From Sialis fuliginosa (lineage: Eukaryota > Arthropoda > Insecta > Megaloptera > Sialidae), in NCBI GenBank assembly GCA_961205875.1, contig OY540812.1, positions 6,386,001 to 6,450,000 on the forward strand: a DNA stretch of 64,000 bases. The letters run 5' to 3'. A program made the translations under genes and the position numbers. Each line of letters opens with the position of its first letter. Position 1 is the first letter of the stretch. The notes under the pieces were generated by a model, which searched no databases, was not told the DNA's origin, and saw nothing but the letters and a program-made list of their open reading frames with translations. Shown in pieces: positions 11,817 to 24,438 of this stretch.

Positions 11817-12028
11817 GTAAACCTCAGGGCCGTAACTACCACCGGGGTAGTGCTCCTGGGCCCCCGCAGCAGCGTACAAATTGGGATCGGCAAGATTTAA
11901 GAACAATTGATTTGAAATTAGAACAAGCAAAAACTAAAGGTCTTCAATTTTTTTTGTATATACTGAGGGCCCTTCGGTCACTTGCTACCCCGGGACCCCA
12001 GAGCCTCTAGTTACGACCTGGTAAGCCT
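11817..12028. mobile_element. Second hAT-type MITE with 8-bp target duplication
   Basis: The element (11825-12020, 196 bp) begins CAGGGCCGTAACTA and ends with the imperfect inverted copy TAGTTACGACCTG. It is flanked by GTAAACCT and GTAAGCCT, an 8-bp duplication with one change. The single change and imperfect ends suggest it is older than its neighbour at 11521-11793. Confidence 0.85.
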
Positions 12029-12194
12029 AATTGTAAGCAAAGTAGGTAAGTGATGGACGACTTTAGTAGATTTGTCAGACATCCAGGAATTTGTGCTGGT
12101 TGTTTAAACAATTGACTGGAACAAATCAATTAATAATTTATTTTTGAATATAGCTTAAATTGATTTTTGTACCCTAAACTGGAATCAGCGTTAT

Positions 12195-12236
12195 TGCTTC
12201 ATGGGGCCCCGGCAAATTTTAATCCGGAGGCCCTAT
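12195..12236. mobile_element. hAT-like terminus, partner end not found
   Basis: The words 'atggggccccggcaaat' and 'aatccggaggcccta' resemble the subterminal and terminal sequences of the hAT MITEs just upstream. It may be the end of a larger, older element into which they inserted. Confidence 0.4.
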
Positions 12237-12878
12237 GTACAGTGCTGACATTTATTGTTTGGAAGAAAAAATTTTTCTATGATTTTTTATTGAGTTATTG
12301 AAGTTTTCACTTCATGAGCTTCTATAAATTAAACAAACGGTATCATCCTGGGTCATGTTGGTCATGTGAAAATTTTTGCTCACGATCACACACAAATATA
12401 TTATGTTATTTATTAAATTTTAAAATATATTTGAGTTGATATTTCCATGAAAAGTTGAAATTTCAACCATGAAACACTTTTATGTTTTAGATTTCGTCAA
12501 AAGTATTAAATCTGTTGGTAGAAGCCCGAGGCAATTGCCCTCTTTGCCCATAGGATAACGAACCACTGACTGGAAGGTTTGCAATTCTACATTTAATAAA
12601 CAAGGGAGGAAGTGAATTCTGCCTGACACAAAACTCAAAATATTTTCAACAATAATAATTCTGTACCCGAATAACGTACGAATCATGTTTGAGCGGAATA
12701 TTTGAATCCTTGAGCAGGAAGCTAATCTCGATCGGAACGTCTAGCAACCCTGATTACCAATCAATACCATTTGTCACTGTGTTCATTTTGTAGTACCCCC
12801 TTTACTTCAATAATGATAAATTACCGAAGAATTATTTATAGTCCTAGTTTAATTATTACCGGACAATAAATGTATCTA

Positions 12879-13072
12879 AATATACCCAGTGGCGTAACTA
12901 CAGGGTAGCAGAACTGCCAAAAAACCAGTGGCCCGCGACACGTATCTACCAAACTTTTTTTTTCGTCACCACGTCTCTATATGTCTATGGTCACCACCTA
13001 ATCTCGCTCTAAAGAGCCCCGTCTTAAAAATTTGCCAAGGGCCTTACATTTTGTGACGCTACTGAATAAACG
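12879..13072. mobile_element. Third hAT-type MITE
   Basis: Ends CAGTGGCGTAACTA (12887) and GTGACGCTACTG (13064) are imperfect inverted copies. The flanks AATATACC and AATAAACG match at 6 of 8 positions, consistent with an aged 8-bp hAT duplication. Noncoding. Confidence 0.7.
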
Positions 13073-13267
13073 TGTAGACTATGTGTAAAAGAGAGAGAAC
13101 GATATACATGAATAAGATTTCTTAACATAACGGTTCTACCTGTGTAGTGTGTATATTTATGACATGTCACAAAAATGCTCTTAACTGAAATATCCCTTGT
13201 CAATATCATATTTCTTGGGATATTTTTATTATGGATTTAGCTGCAAGAAAATCTAACTAAATCTTAA

Positions 13268-13772
13268 CCGCTTTACTAGCAAGGTATGCTATTTTTTGGA
13301 TTGATGGGATTCTTTTTTGAAATTCTCATGAACTCATGTAACTAATAAAACAACTACTTCTTAATTAAATTAATTTAATTACCAAAGTTCGCAAATATAA
13401 CTTTTAAATTATAGCTTCTTATTTTGTTTATACTTTTTCTTCAGTAATGAGCATCCAGTGATATACACTTTTTCTAATGATTACAAAATGATAAGTACGA
13501 TATTACGACACAAAAGTTATAAAATAAAGAATCGTAAAATTTGAAACAATGTAAAGCAGATGTTATGACAATATAATAATTAGTTTAAATGTCAACCATT
13601 TTGACACCCATTAGCCGATTGTCATCAAATTAAGCTGTTTTACAGTTATGTAAGTGTCTCTAGATTATGATTCAGTAATGGCAGTTATCAAATATCAGTT
13701 GATATTTTTAATTTAGTACATTTAATTAAACAAAGATCTAACACTGGGGTATGATCCAAGACTGGTACCTTA
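13268..13772 (+). mobile_element. Nonautonomous DNA element family F, copy 1 (left end lost)
   Basis: Aligns with 52770-53266 and, inverted, with 16599-17099. Landmarks: 'ctcatgaactcatgtaacta', 'tgaaacaatgtaaagcag', 'attttgacacc', 'ccgattgtcatcaaat' and the terminal 'ccaagactggtacctta'. The left terminal repeat is missing or eroded. Confidence 0.75.
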
Positions 13773-14018
13773 TATAGTAACTTACCGCAGTTATTATTTA
13801 TTATACGTATATGTATACGTTTATTTATTGAATTTCTTGAAATTGAAGTTTGTTATAGAAACATCAAATATTGAACGTAGAAGATTGGAAACTCTTACAT
13901 TTTATACGTAAATGTCTGTTTTATTTCAATAAAAAAACTGCTCTCTAGAAAATAACTCTTAAAGTCTACCGTCTGAACTGAACAACTGTTTTATTTCAAC
14001 AGTGATCTGTATTTTCCT

Positions 14019-14280
14019 TTATGTCTGGTATTATAAAGGAGCTAGCAAAATTTGCTAGCTAGCAAGCACTTTCAAATGGGATATTAATTCTGTATTAGTA
14101 TCTATGGATTAGCTATGGAATTTAGAGCAGTGACACTGCATCTTTCACCGTACAAAATAATTTTCATAATATCACCACTGTTTTAATACTCCAAAAGAAC
14201 TGTCATATAAGTTTGATATCTAATTTGAAAGTGCTTGCTAGCTAGCAAATTTGCTAGCTCCTTTATAATACCGGACATTA
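14019..14280. mobile_element. PIF/Harbinger-like MITE, copy 1
   Basis: The element (14022-14277, 256 bp) has long inverted ends of about 60 bp starting TGTCTGGTATTATAAAGGA, rich in GCTAGC palindromes. It is flanked by TTA on both sides. A 3-bp TWA duplication is typical of PIF/Harbinger; the termini are not the classic GGG, so the assignment is tentative. Confidence 0.75.
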
Positions 14281-14675
14281 GTGCGTTTGTTCAGTCACTG
14301 ACCTTGGAAATTGAACTAAACTAATCAAATAATATGATTGGTAAATATATCACATATTTCATAATAGATCATTGATTATTATATCAAACATAAGTATTAT
14401 TAAATGTTCTCTATTGTTTTAAATTATCATTTATTGTGTCTTGGCATTGACACATTTAAATTATACAATACTGTTATGTTTTCATTCGTAGATACGATTC
14501 TTGTTTGATGTTATCTAGAAAGGAAATATTTTATAAATATACATAATTGTATGCATTAAACTCAAACGGATTCCTTCCCTTAAGGTGGATTTTAACTAAA
14601 ACTACGGAGTTTTGTTTTCAAAAACTGAAACAAAACAGTAACAAAAACAGTTTAAAAGTTAAGAGTCTGCACATA

Positions 14676-15237
14676 GAGTACGTTTACACAGCGCTTTTAT
14701 TCCGGTTTAACTATAACCGATGTAATAAAACCGGGTGTAAAAGTCCGTGTAAACGGCACTTTACACCCGACATAACTAATCGGGTTTAGTTATGCTATTC
14801 ATCTTGATCTACGGGAATAGCATAAGTAAACCGGAATAGAGCAGGAATAAAAATGCGTGTAAAATGCATGGACATAGTTATACCTATTTTCACTATTTAG
14901 CCAACCTCAAAAAATAAAGTATCTACGGAATATAGTGATTTCATCGTAATACACTTCGCATTAACATTTGAAAAAGCGTCGTCTGTTAAAATATGGTTAA
15001 AACACCTGAGACGAAGAGATGGAAAACAAAAGAAACGTGATTTGTGGGACATAAAAGAGGCGAAATATTTTTGAGATTTCTTGTTGGTACACTATCAAAC
15101 TTATAGCGTATTTCAAATCGGAATTATAATTACAGCTGACGTCACTTATTCTCGTATGTGTAAACAGCACCACATGAAACGGTTTAACTACATCGGTTAT
15201 AATAAAACCGGAATAACGGCGCTGTGTAAACGTACTC
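14676..15237. mobile_element. 562-bp inverted-repeat element
   Basis: Left end GAGTACGTTTACACAGCGC and right end GCGCTGTGTAAACGTACTC are exact inverted copies, and homology continues inward through 'ggtttaacta...ccgatgta'. ATA lies on both sides, compatible with a 3-bp duplication. The interior contains further 'gtgtaaa' words. Noncoding; superfamily unknown. Confidence 0.8.
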
Positions 15238-15686
15238 ATATTAAAAACTTTTATAGTTATCGGTTTGGTAGTTGGCATGGAGATGTATTATGGAAGTGAG
15301 TATATACACCTACCGATTGAAAATCGACCGACTATGAACCTGTGCACACTACAGACTGATATTTTATCGGTTTGACACTTGGCACGGAGATATATGAAAG
15401 TGTCAAGTGCGCACACCTAAATAATAAAAAACGTGTGGCTGATTCCCAATTGATTTAAAAGTCGGGCAACTAAGAGTTTGTTCCGTTTCCACAAAAACGA
15501 CCAAACAGTTACTCAGTGGGACCTGAGTGCCTGTGAAGTATTTTTTAAGTACCGGCTGCTAGCCTAGCAAAATAAATTATATATATACTGTAAAAATTTT
15601 TTTTAACTAGTTAGTGCTTTTTTGAATTTCTGTATAAGAAATATATAATTTTATTACATACCTCTTTTTTTGTTTCTTTTCATTTC

Positions 15687-15815
15687 TAATGGAGAGTTTA
15701 CATCAAAAAGACAAAACAGCAACTCGTTGTTTTTTTGACAAAATGACAGCAAAACGTATATGTATTTAAATTCGAATTTGTTTTGGTGTTTTATCTTTTT
15801 GATGTAAATGAACCA
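15687..15815. mobile_element. Small MITE (about 115-130 bp)
   Basis: Ends 'gtttacatcaaaaagacaaa' and the inverted 'tgttttatctttttgatgta' are near-perfect inverted repeats around a short interior. No clear target duplication. Confidence 0.65.
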
Positions 15816-16598
15816 TAAGAAGGGGAAAAAACCTAGGTATGTTAATTAGAAGAAATAGTATACTTGTACATAAGTATAGACATATTTTATCTACATATGT
15901 ATATTACATTTCGATAATTTACCTATATTTAAAATATAAACATATTTCTACCGTGCGTGATATATGGAGACGATATGTTCTATAATTATATTAAAGTATA
16001 CCTATACATAAATTTTGTCAACTATTTTTTGCTCAATAATATTTGAAAAATAATAGTTTATATTAACTTGGGTAATTTTATGAAAAGCCAAATTATTTTA
16101 TAATGGTATAATATAAAAATAAATATTTTATTTACTTAATAATAAATTTTTTTTACGGTGCAGGGAAGTATTTGATGCACGTGAGTAAAATTTGCAAAAA
16201 CATTAATTTAAACTAATTAAAACTTAATTAAGAACTTGTTTAATTGACCAATTTTCATTACTCGGATTCTGTATTACTTGTAAAAGATTATTCTCATAAT
16301 ATTTCATTGAATTCACGAATAGGTAGGAACTTTATATAAAAATTACTTGAATAATGAAATGAGAAATTCATTATAAAGAGTTTGAAACAATTCTCGTTTT
16401 AAACAAAAGAAAAGAAAAACGAACATATTTACGTATCTCTGTTGATTTTCAAATGACACTCCAGGCGCTGTAGTTTTACAAAGTAATAAGAAATTCTACA
16501 AAAGATTGAGAATCCGCTGAATGCATTGCAATCAAAATAAACCGGAGTTGAAAAACGTGTTGAATTGAAAACAATAGAAAAAAAGTTATTGTAACATA
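15816..16598. other. AT-rich stretch, nothing assigned
   Basis: No gene, repeat or site that I can support; mostly A/T-rich sequence. Confidence 0.5.
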
Positions 16599-17099
16599 TA
16601 AGGTATTGGTACTAGTCTCGGACTATTGTCTAGTGTTGTACACTTATTTAATTAAATGTACTAAATTAGAAATATTTGTTGATATTTGATTACTGCCATT
16701 ACTGAATCATAATCTATAGACACTTAACTGTAAAATAGCTTAATTTGATTACAATCCGCCAATGGGTGTCAAAATGATGGACATTTAAACATCGCGAATG
16801 TAATCTATTTATTAATTATTATTTTTCCATAGCATCTGCTTTACATTGTTTCAAATTTTACGATTCTATATTTTATTACTTTTGTGTCATATAATTTTGT
16901 TTTGCAAGTATCCATTACTGGGTGCCCATTAGTGGTTTTACTTTGTCCATTAGTGGAGAAAAAACATAAAAAATAAAAGGCTATAATTTATAAAAACAAA
17001 CTTTATTTGCAGACTTTTGTTATTAAGAAGTCCGTCAATCCCAAAAAACATTATATACCTTGCTCAAAACGACTGGTGCTAGCACCTTAGATTTCAATA
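16599..17099 (-). mobile_element. Nonautonomous DNA element family F, copy 2
   Basis: Inverted relative to the copies at 13268-13772 and 52770-53266. Outer ends TAAGGTATTGGTACTAGTC and GACTGGTGCTAGCACCTTA are imperfect inverted repeats. About 500 bp, noncoding. Confidence 0.78.
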
Positions 17100-17929
17100 A
17101 AAATTTTTTTTTTTTTTTATAGGTATACAAAATCGCTACTTATTATATTATATGAATATAAATAAGGAATATATATTTTTTTTATAATTAATTATTATTC
17201 ATAGATTTAAGCCTTTCAGCAAGATAAAAATAATGTCATTATAATATAAAATAATTATAAGCCGATACACATTTGAGTAGACAACATTAGATAATAATCA
17301 GTAAATTTCTTGAACACGAATTATATATTTTTTTAAACTGTTAACTGTCCATACTCCCTCACCGCGCGCCATCAAAAATTTTAAACATTTCATAACCACG
17401 CTACTATAAAAAACCACAAACTGCAAGTTTACCCGGAAGTATGATCTGACATTCTAGTACCTAAAAATTACACACTATACATTTGTGTGGAAAAAGACCC
17501 TCATATTGATCTGATACTTGTAGAGATCTATTGAGAGCTATACATGAGCGTGTGAGAAAGAAGGAACGCAAACACATTCCGTTCAACCACCTTTCTGTCT
17601 GGTAAACCCTCGCCAAGGTGTAGTATAGTAAGTAATGGTAGCCATAAAAATAATTTTTCTAGGTAGAGAGATTTCAATTCAGGGAGAGACCAACGATCTA
17701 ATTGTAAGTATTTAATAACTTATTCCAGTATAAAAAGTATAATGTTTTGACCAATGGTTGGTATGTGAAAAAATATTTCGATATTTAGTTAATTTTTAAT
17801 ATTAAGGCACGAATTGAGTATATGGAGCTACGTTGATGGCTGCAGTTGTGGATATAGAAAATGGGCATAAAGGTAGTATATAGGTATAAAATGTGTATTG
17901 AGTAATCATCATTTTCATATATATGTAGG

Positions 17930-19312
17930 TACTATAGGCTTCAGAAGTCGTCTGTCACCCTAGAACGAACCAGAATCGCTTACAACAGATTCAGAAATAA
18001 TAAAACAAACATCATCGGTTATCTTTTTCTAGGGAGGATCTTATATATTTATATCTTTTAAATAAAAACTCAAAGTTCAAGCTTTTATTTAAAAAAAATC
18101 CTTATATATTTATATAGTAACTAAATGATTCTACGTATTATTTTCTTGAATTTTAGTCGATATTTGTATGACGAGTTGAAGTTGTATGTGTATTGTATAG
18201 AAAATGAAATTGAAATTTTCAAACCGCAGGTCTGTATCTCAATCCGTTCTCGAGATATAAATACTCGAAGTCTTAGTTTTTTCAAATTTTTGGAGAAAAA
18301 AGGACATAACTTTTGAACAGGTGGTCGGAATTGATTTTAGTTGACGATTTTGAAATCAACGTGTCAAAATCTATATAATGACATGTATAATACTTCAAAA
18401 TTCGACAAAAAAAATTTGCTCAAAAATCGATATTTTTTTAAAGTATACCCCTTTGAATTTTTTCGATTTTTCGCAAAAAATTTTTTTTCGAGTTTTAAGG
18501 TATTGTACATGTCATTATATAGATTTTGACACGCTGATTTCAAATCCGTCAACTAAAATCAATTCCGACCACGCATTCAAAAGTTATGGCCTTTTTTCTC
18601 CAAAAATTTTAAAAAACTAAAACTTTGAGAGGCTATATCTCAAGAACGGTTTGAGATACAGACCTGCAGTTTGAAAATTTCAACTTTTCACGCCATTTTC
18701 TATACAATAAACATACTTTTAACGAAATCAAAAATTTGAAATTTTTTAGTGAAATTTCCTCCAGTGAACTTCAACTCGTCATACAAATATCGACTAAAAT
18801 ACAAGAAAATAAGACATAGTGGTATTATAGTTTTATAATTGAGCGTCTAAATTAATATTAAATGCTATTTTTGATTTTTGGTTAAAATGTTTGAGTTGCG
18901 CATAAAGATGAATATTCTAATAATATATTTAAATTATTTATTAAATGAAAATACAGATTTGTATTAATTTACCAATAAAGTAAGGGAAACACCGCTTCCC
19001 CTGCTTCCATGGACGCTTCGCCACTGTCAAATATACGTCCATTTCATTAATTAATTTTATATCAAGTTTAACATATTTAAATACTAAAATTCGGAGTATA
19101 AAATATTTATTACCACAAAATTTACTTAAATACAATTTTCAATAAACTACATAGATAATAATTTAATCGCACAAATATATATGAGTACTATAAACGAAGA
19201 GTAATTCTTTATCTAGCAAATGAGTTTCAAAATATCTGTCTTTGTTTGGTGCATAGAAAAATGATTTAAATATTATAATAATGAAATGGGAGGAGCCTAC
19301 TAAGTTTGTGAT
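17930..19312 (-). mobile_element. Repeat family G copy split by a nested insertion
   Basis: Outer parts 17930-18070 and 19028-19312 together match the uninterrupted copy at 36796-37118 in inverse orientation: 'ctataggctt', 'cagaagtcgtct', 'ggttatctttttctag', then 'aatatacgtccatttcatt' and 'caaaatatctgtctttgttt'. The roughly 960 bp between them is absent from the other copy and contains the foldback element at 18131-18819, so a younger element landed in an older one. Confidence 0.75.
18131..18819. mobile_element. 689-bp foldback element B (long palindrome)
   Basis: Almost the whole element is a large imperfect inverted repeat: 'gtcgatatttgtatgacgag' in the left arm returns as 'ctcgtcatacaaatatcgac' in the right arm, and the arms stay complementary to a centre near 18475. 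As a result nearly the same peptide can be read from both strands. The RNA could form a hairpin with arms of about 330 bases. No transposase is encoded. Confidence 0.85.
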
Positions 19313-20180
19313 AAGTGAATTTCAATGAAAACTGGACGACCACTTCTGCATTTCACTGTACATAAATTAATTTTTCGTCCAAGGAGGTGACCATGGCCAC
19401 ACGGCTACCCTCTTTTGATCTCCCTTGCTGGCCTCTGACTTATGTTAAATCATGTACTTAAATTTATTGACATCTCTTGTACATTTTGTAAAATTATATA
19501 TATTATTATATATTTATTATTATATATATTTTAAGAGGTTTGAAAGATAAAATACAAATAAATTGTTTCATTCGAAGTTTCAGTATCCTACGACACGCAG
19601 TTTGAGAAGCACTGCGATATAGCCGTTGTAGCCATGCGGACATATCCAGCATAATAACTGTTTGTAACCTAGGCCAGTGATTATCAAACTGCTGTGAATA
19701 TTTAAATTTGACAATTTTACGGAAGAAAATCTAATTAATTAATTGTAAGTGTAAGAAAGGCTCTTAGTTTTAAGATTTTAATTTAGCGAAAAAAACATAG
19801 AAGGATATTGGGGTATGTTAAACTTATTTATAAAATAATAAGTCAGTTTTAAGTAAAAAGTTTGAAAAGTACTGGACAAAATAATGCAGGGAGATCTAAA
19901 AAAAGGTATCTTGGAGTTATTTTCTTTTTAAGGGAGGGAGTTCATTTGAATAATTATATAGGTTCGTATAAAACATATTTAAATATTATCTTAATCATTT
20001 TAGAGAAGGGCTGATACATTTTATATATTCCCCCCTTGGCTATAGCACAAATGTCATACTGTTATAACCAATAAATCAAAACAGATCAAATATTTTGATA
20101 TATTGGGTATATTTTAATATGTACCTAGACAAGTAATAATATATGTAGAATTAAAATAAAATAATGATTGTAATTATTTA
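19313..20180. other. Noncoding stretch with hAT-like end fragments
   Basis: Contains 'cgcagtttgagaagcactg' (19597) and 'ccagtgattatcaaactgc' (19674), both like hAT termini, but no complete element can be delimited. A GC-richer bit at 19380-19440 followed by an AT-rich tail could be a retroelement 3' end; this is weak. Confidence 0.35.
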
Positions 20181-20190
20181 TATTGGATCA

Positions 20191-20225
20191 ATGTACACTA
20201 CCGGTCAAAATTGGCAAAACACCTT
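20191..20225. mobile_element. Tc1/mariner-like terminus (single end)
   Basis: The sequence 'cactaccggtcaaaattgg' resembles terminal repeats of Tc1-like elements. No matching second end was found nearby. Confidence 0.35.
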
Positions 20226-20436
20226 TTCAATATAATACAGTTTTGTTAAAATTGACAAATTATTTTGAAAACTCAAAGAGTAACAACTATTCGTTTGTCA
20301 ATAGAACGATTGAATTAATTTCTGCCAAACTAGTAAATTATACATTAATGTCCTTAAATACAGACCTATATTTTCAATATAAAAATTTAAATAAAAATTA
20401 TTTTATTTTTTAGAAATAGGAGTTTAAGGACAGTTT

Positions 20437-20463
20437 CTGATAATAATAATAATAATAATTTAT
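20437..20463. repeat. (TAA)n microsatellite
   Basis: A run of TAA trinucleotides followed by 'tttatttattgtgtccgacc'. The arrangement looks like the tail of a retroelement, but no body was recognised. Confidence 0.6.
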
Positions 20464-21261
20464 TTATTGTGTCCGACCATTGGTATAGGTATACAATACG
20501 TCATATATGAATAATAATAATATATATATACATAATATAAATATATAAATGACAATTTAAAATACAATATAAAAAACAATTAATCTAATGGCTTTAAATG
20601 TACTTTGTATTTTTTTGATGTTCTTAATAGGTCAGAAAGAGTGTTTATCAGTTTATTATACAAATAATCCGGAGATCTTTCATAGAATCTAGTTTTATGG
20701 TATACCCTTGATTCTTATTTCTGAAATTATAATGTACATTCTTTCCTTCTCTTTTACCTTTGATATTTTTTAGCTACTCTGTTGCATATAAACCATAAAA
20801 TGTTAATAAATTATTAGTATTTAAAAAATAGTGCAATGTTTTAATAATACCAGTGATGTATGAAAAAAAATTCTGCGCAATGTCTAATAGATACGATGTT
20901 TAAGAATGTGTATTATTTATTATTTTTAACAGAACTGTGTGCATTGAAAAAGTGTCTTGCTAATTTTAACCGGTATATTATATATGCGTATAGTATTTCG
21001 AATCTAGGTTAACTATTATTTCATTCTGAACGATGACAGTTTTAGAAACAGAATTTATCTGAACGATCCTAACAACTAAATTTTAACGCCAGCATGAAAT
21101 AATTTCTGCGTTCGAAAATATATAATTTCACATATTTAATATGCATTTAAATAAATACATAAATAATTATTGTTATGAGTTAATTAAAGCAATTTTGATA
21201 AAATTGCATCGATACTGTAAAGAATACTGTTTAAATTTATTAACATTAAAATATTCCCTAC

Positions 21262-21295
21262 TTAAATTTATATGAGAATGCTCATATAAATTTAA
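21262..21295. other. 15-bp perfect hairpin
   Basis: TTAAATTTATATGAG and CTCATATAAATTTAA are perfect inverted copies separated by AATG. It lies just beyond the mariner fragment and has no evident role. Confidence 0.6.
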
Positions 21296-21299
21296 TACA

Positions 21300-21542
21300 T
21301 GCACTCAATTTCACGAATTTTTCTAATATTTTCTGGAGTAGCTGCCTCATTTGGCCTTCCTGAACGTGGTGCATCATTTGTGCTCGTACGGTCCGACGAA
21401 GCTCAACAAACCAATATTTTACGATTGAATTAGCTAGGGCAGATGTGCCGTAACACTTATCAAGCTATTCCTTTGTTTGGACGGTATTTTTTTCCACCAA
21501 AAAACAATATTTAATCAAAACACGAAATTCAATTTTTTCCAT
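21300..21542 (-). pseudogene. mariner transposase, N-terminal DNA-binding fragment
   Basis: The minus strand starting at the ATG at 21542 encodes MEKIEFRVLIKYCFLVEKN, then LDKCYG, NSIVKYWFVELRR and, in a shifted frame, DAPRSGRP-like and ATPENIRKIRE-like segments. This is the helix-turn-helix region and linker of a mariner transposase. Only about the first 80 residues are present. An in-frame stop follows QTKE and there is at least one frameshift near the RGRT position, and the catalytic DD(E/D) part is absent. It is a dead fragment of a plain DNA transposon. Confidence 0.85.
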
Positions 21543-21728
21543 GATTAAAAAAATAACAAAAATAGCGAAGGCTGTAACTTGAACAAGAGTACATGAAATT
21601 AAATTATTCTAGTTAAGGCTGGTACTCTATGGGAAGCATAAGGAATTTTTTTGATGTCGCCATCTGTATGTCAGGCCAAAGACTTTTCAGGGGAAAGTAT
21701 TAGCTTGTTAATATTTTACAAAATATTT

Positions 21729-22066
21729 TAATGTCCGGTATCATAAAGGACCTAACAAATTTGTTAGCTAACAAACACTTTCAACTGAGGTATCAAACAT
21801 ATATGACAGTTCTTTTGGAGTTTGTTGATGACTTTGACAAGTTTCGCGCACGCGTTGAAGGTAAATACAAACGGTATTAAAACAGTGGTGATGTTATGAA
21901 AATTATTTTGTACGGTCAAAGATGCCAACTGTGTTACAATTAATTGAAGTGTCACTGCTCTAAATTCCATAACTAATCCATAGATACTAGTACAGTATTA
22001 ATACCCCATATGAATGTAATTGCTAGCTAACAAATTTTGTTAGGTCCTTTATAATACCGGGCATAA
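21729..22066. mobile_element. PIF/Harbinger-like MITE, copy 2
   Basis: The element (21732-22063, 332 bp) begins TGTCCGGTATCATAAAGGA and ends with the inverted ATAATACCGGGCA, flanked by TAA on both sides. The interior matches the inverse of the copy at 14022-14277 and contains an additional segment of about 75 bp (around 21820-21890) that the other copy lacks. Confidence 0.78.
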
Positions 22067-23833
22067 TTCCCATAATATATTCGACATTGTATGATGTACA
22101 TAATAATATACATACATGTATCATATACATATATGTTTGTTAATAAATATAGAAACATATCTTAAAATAGAACTAATTTTATTGAGAGGACTAATTTGAA
22201 CTGATCTTTGGCTTTCCTATATTAATGTGATCCACAATTTAATGTACTGTGGAATTCAAATGTCAGATTCATTAATTATTATTAAAATTAACGATATCAT
22301 GTATGATGTCCATGCAATCAGAACCGAAATTATAATGTAACTATTTTTAAATATTTTATCTACGCAAATAACATGTAAGTATAATTATAGTAATTGTAAG
22401 ATTAGATTCATTTTTCAAAAATGTAATATAATGTCTAGACTTTTATATGTATCGTGTACACGTGATTAATACTTTCTGAAATACTTTGATATATGTAAAA
22501 ATAATAGATATTTTATCGTATGCGGTCTACCTGTGTTTATATGTTAATTTGTGGTAAACAATCTTCAATGCTGAAGCTGAGAGTTTCTTTTACAATAAGA
22601 TAAAAAAGAGATATCTTTGATAGACCGCATAGGGCATAGTTGTCAAATGATATATTAATTTATTATTATTAGTTTATTAGTATAAAGAAGTATTATTATT
22701 TTTTGTAAAAGGTAGTATATGATATTAATTGCATGGTAATATTAAAATTATATTAGAAGTTCAAATATCCCGTAATATTTTTATTTACATAAATAAAATC
22801 TTTCTGGTGAAAACTTTATTCCGTCTAGACTCTAGACGATAAAGTTATGCGAATTTCCCAGGAGCATATTGTTGCATTATAATCCATTTGTATGACGTGA
22901 CGTCTAGGATGCTATCTTGAAACTGAAATCTGTATTATTTTGTTTTTAATATAGTTAAAAAAATGTGTACGTATATACTTTGTATATTATATTCTCATTT
23001 CAATGATTATATATAATTTTTAAATTATTATCTATCAGTGTTATTAAATTAAATAATGTATATTAACAAATTCGGGGGCCATTTTGACCCCCACCTTCCC
23101 CATGGATGAGCCATTGTATAAGTACATACTTTCGTGATAGATAATAAATATAATACTAGTAAAATGTATGTAAGTAAAGTACTTAGATCTTTTTTAAAGT
23201 TCGTTCTGGAGCTAAGTAGAGCTAATTAGGAGAATTATTATAATATTTACGTAAATGAATATCTACCTGCCATTTATATATACCTATATATTATAAAATA
23301 AATCAGAATGGATACAGTAATTAATAAACAAAAACATTCATAATTTTAATTTATAAAATATTTATTTAAAAAATTCTAATCTAAAAAATATAAAATACAT
23401 AATATATGAAACTATAACTGTCAATATAGGAGTACTTAATTGTTACCAGTTTTCATGAATTTAATTTTTATATTAGAAATATAATTTAAGTTTAAATAAA
23501 CCGAATTTTACATTACTTACTGAATATGTATAATTTTAGAACTTATTTTTATTTATTTCTATTTAAAAAGTATCACAGAAAAATTTTCACAAAATGATTT
23601 TTGGATAAAAATATCACATAATAAAGTATTCGAATAATAATTAAATGAATAGATCGGACACAGGTTTATTTGAGTCGTTCAGAAGGCAAAACGATACTTA
23701 TATAACACCTTATGTACTGTACATATAATTGCAGTTTGACTTCTGAATGATTTTTTTTTATAAAAAAGGCTACTTTATCAACAACCCTAATTTAACAAAG
23801 TTGGATAAATCGCAGTAGTGTAATTATTTCATA
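22067..23833. other. AT-rich stretch downstream of Wnt9, nothing assigned
   Basis: No gene supported. The sequence is strongly A/T-rich with no repeat I can match elsewhere in the window. Confidence 0.5.
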
Positions 23834-24340
23834 GTAAAGTGAAGTGGGGTAAATGCAACACTGAGGTGAAGATAATAACAATATGTTATTTTTTTCTATA
23901 CAGGATATTTTTTTAGACTTTCCAAAATAACGAATTTTCAGAAAAAATGTTTCAACGAAAGTTTTATGGTTTTCAGGGGGTTAAATATGACATTATAAGG
24001 TGACCCTAGAAAGATCACTTTGATAGGTTTTCAGGTTCAACTTTTCTTTTTCAAAACTAAACCTATATTTTTTGTTGCAGAACTCGTAATTTAAAGAAAT
24101 AAAGTAAACAACTTTTGTTTGAAATATTTTTTTCTTAAAATGTCTATTTTATGATAAGAACCAAAGAGAAATTTCTCGAAAATTACTAATTTTTAAAAAT
24201 AATCGTAAATATATACATAAAAGATATAATAAAAGGTCAATCAACCCCAACAAAAAATGAATATTATAAAGCTATGTAGTGAAAATTGGAATATACAATA
24301 TTATCGATGAGGTTTGCATTTACCCCATTTCACCCTAAAT
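23834..24340. mobile_element. Family E-like inverted-repeat element
   Basis: Left end 'aaagtgaagtggggtaaatg' and right end 'gcatttaccccatttcaccc' are imperfect inverted repeats over about 500 bp. The GGGGTAAA...TTTACCCC ends resemble the element at 33367-33850. It lies about 100 bp beyond the Wnt9 stop codon. Confidence 0.7.
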
Positions 24341-24438
24341 AAAAAGGATTATGATACAATTAGTATTCTATCTTTTGGTCCTTATAATAAATAATTACAC
24401 CAGATAAAACAAACCTTTTTTTTTAAATGTTTGTAAAA

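Noticed and set aside
18341-18552. Two similar peptides on opposite strands
   Set aside because: They arise because the foldback element is a palindrome; no coding signature.
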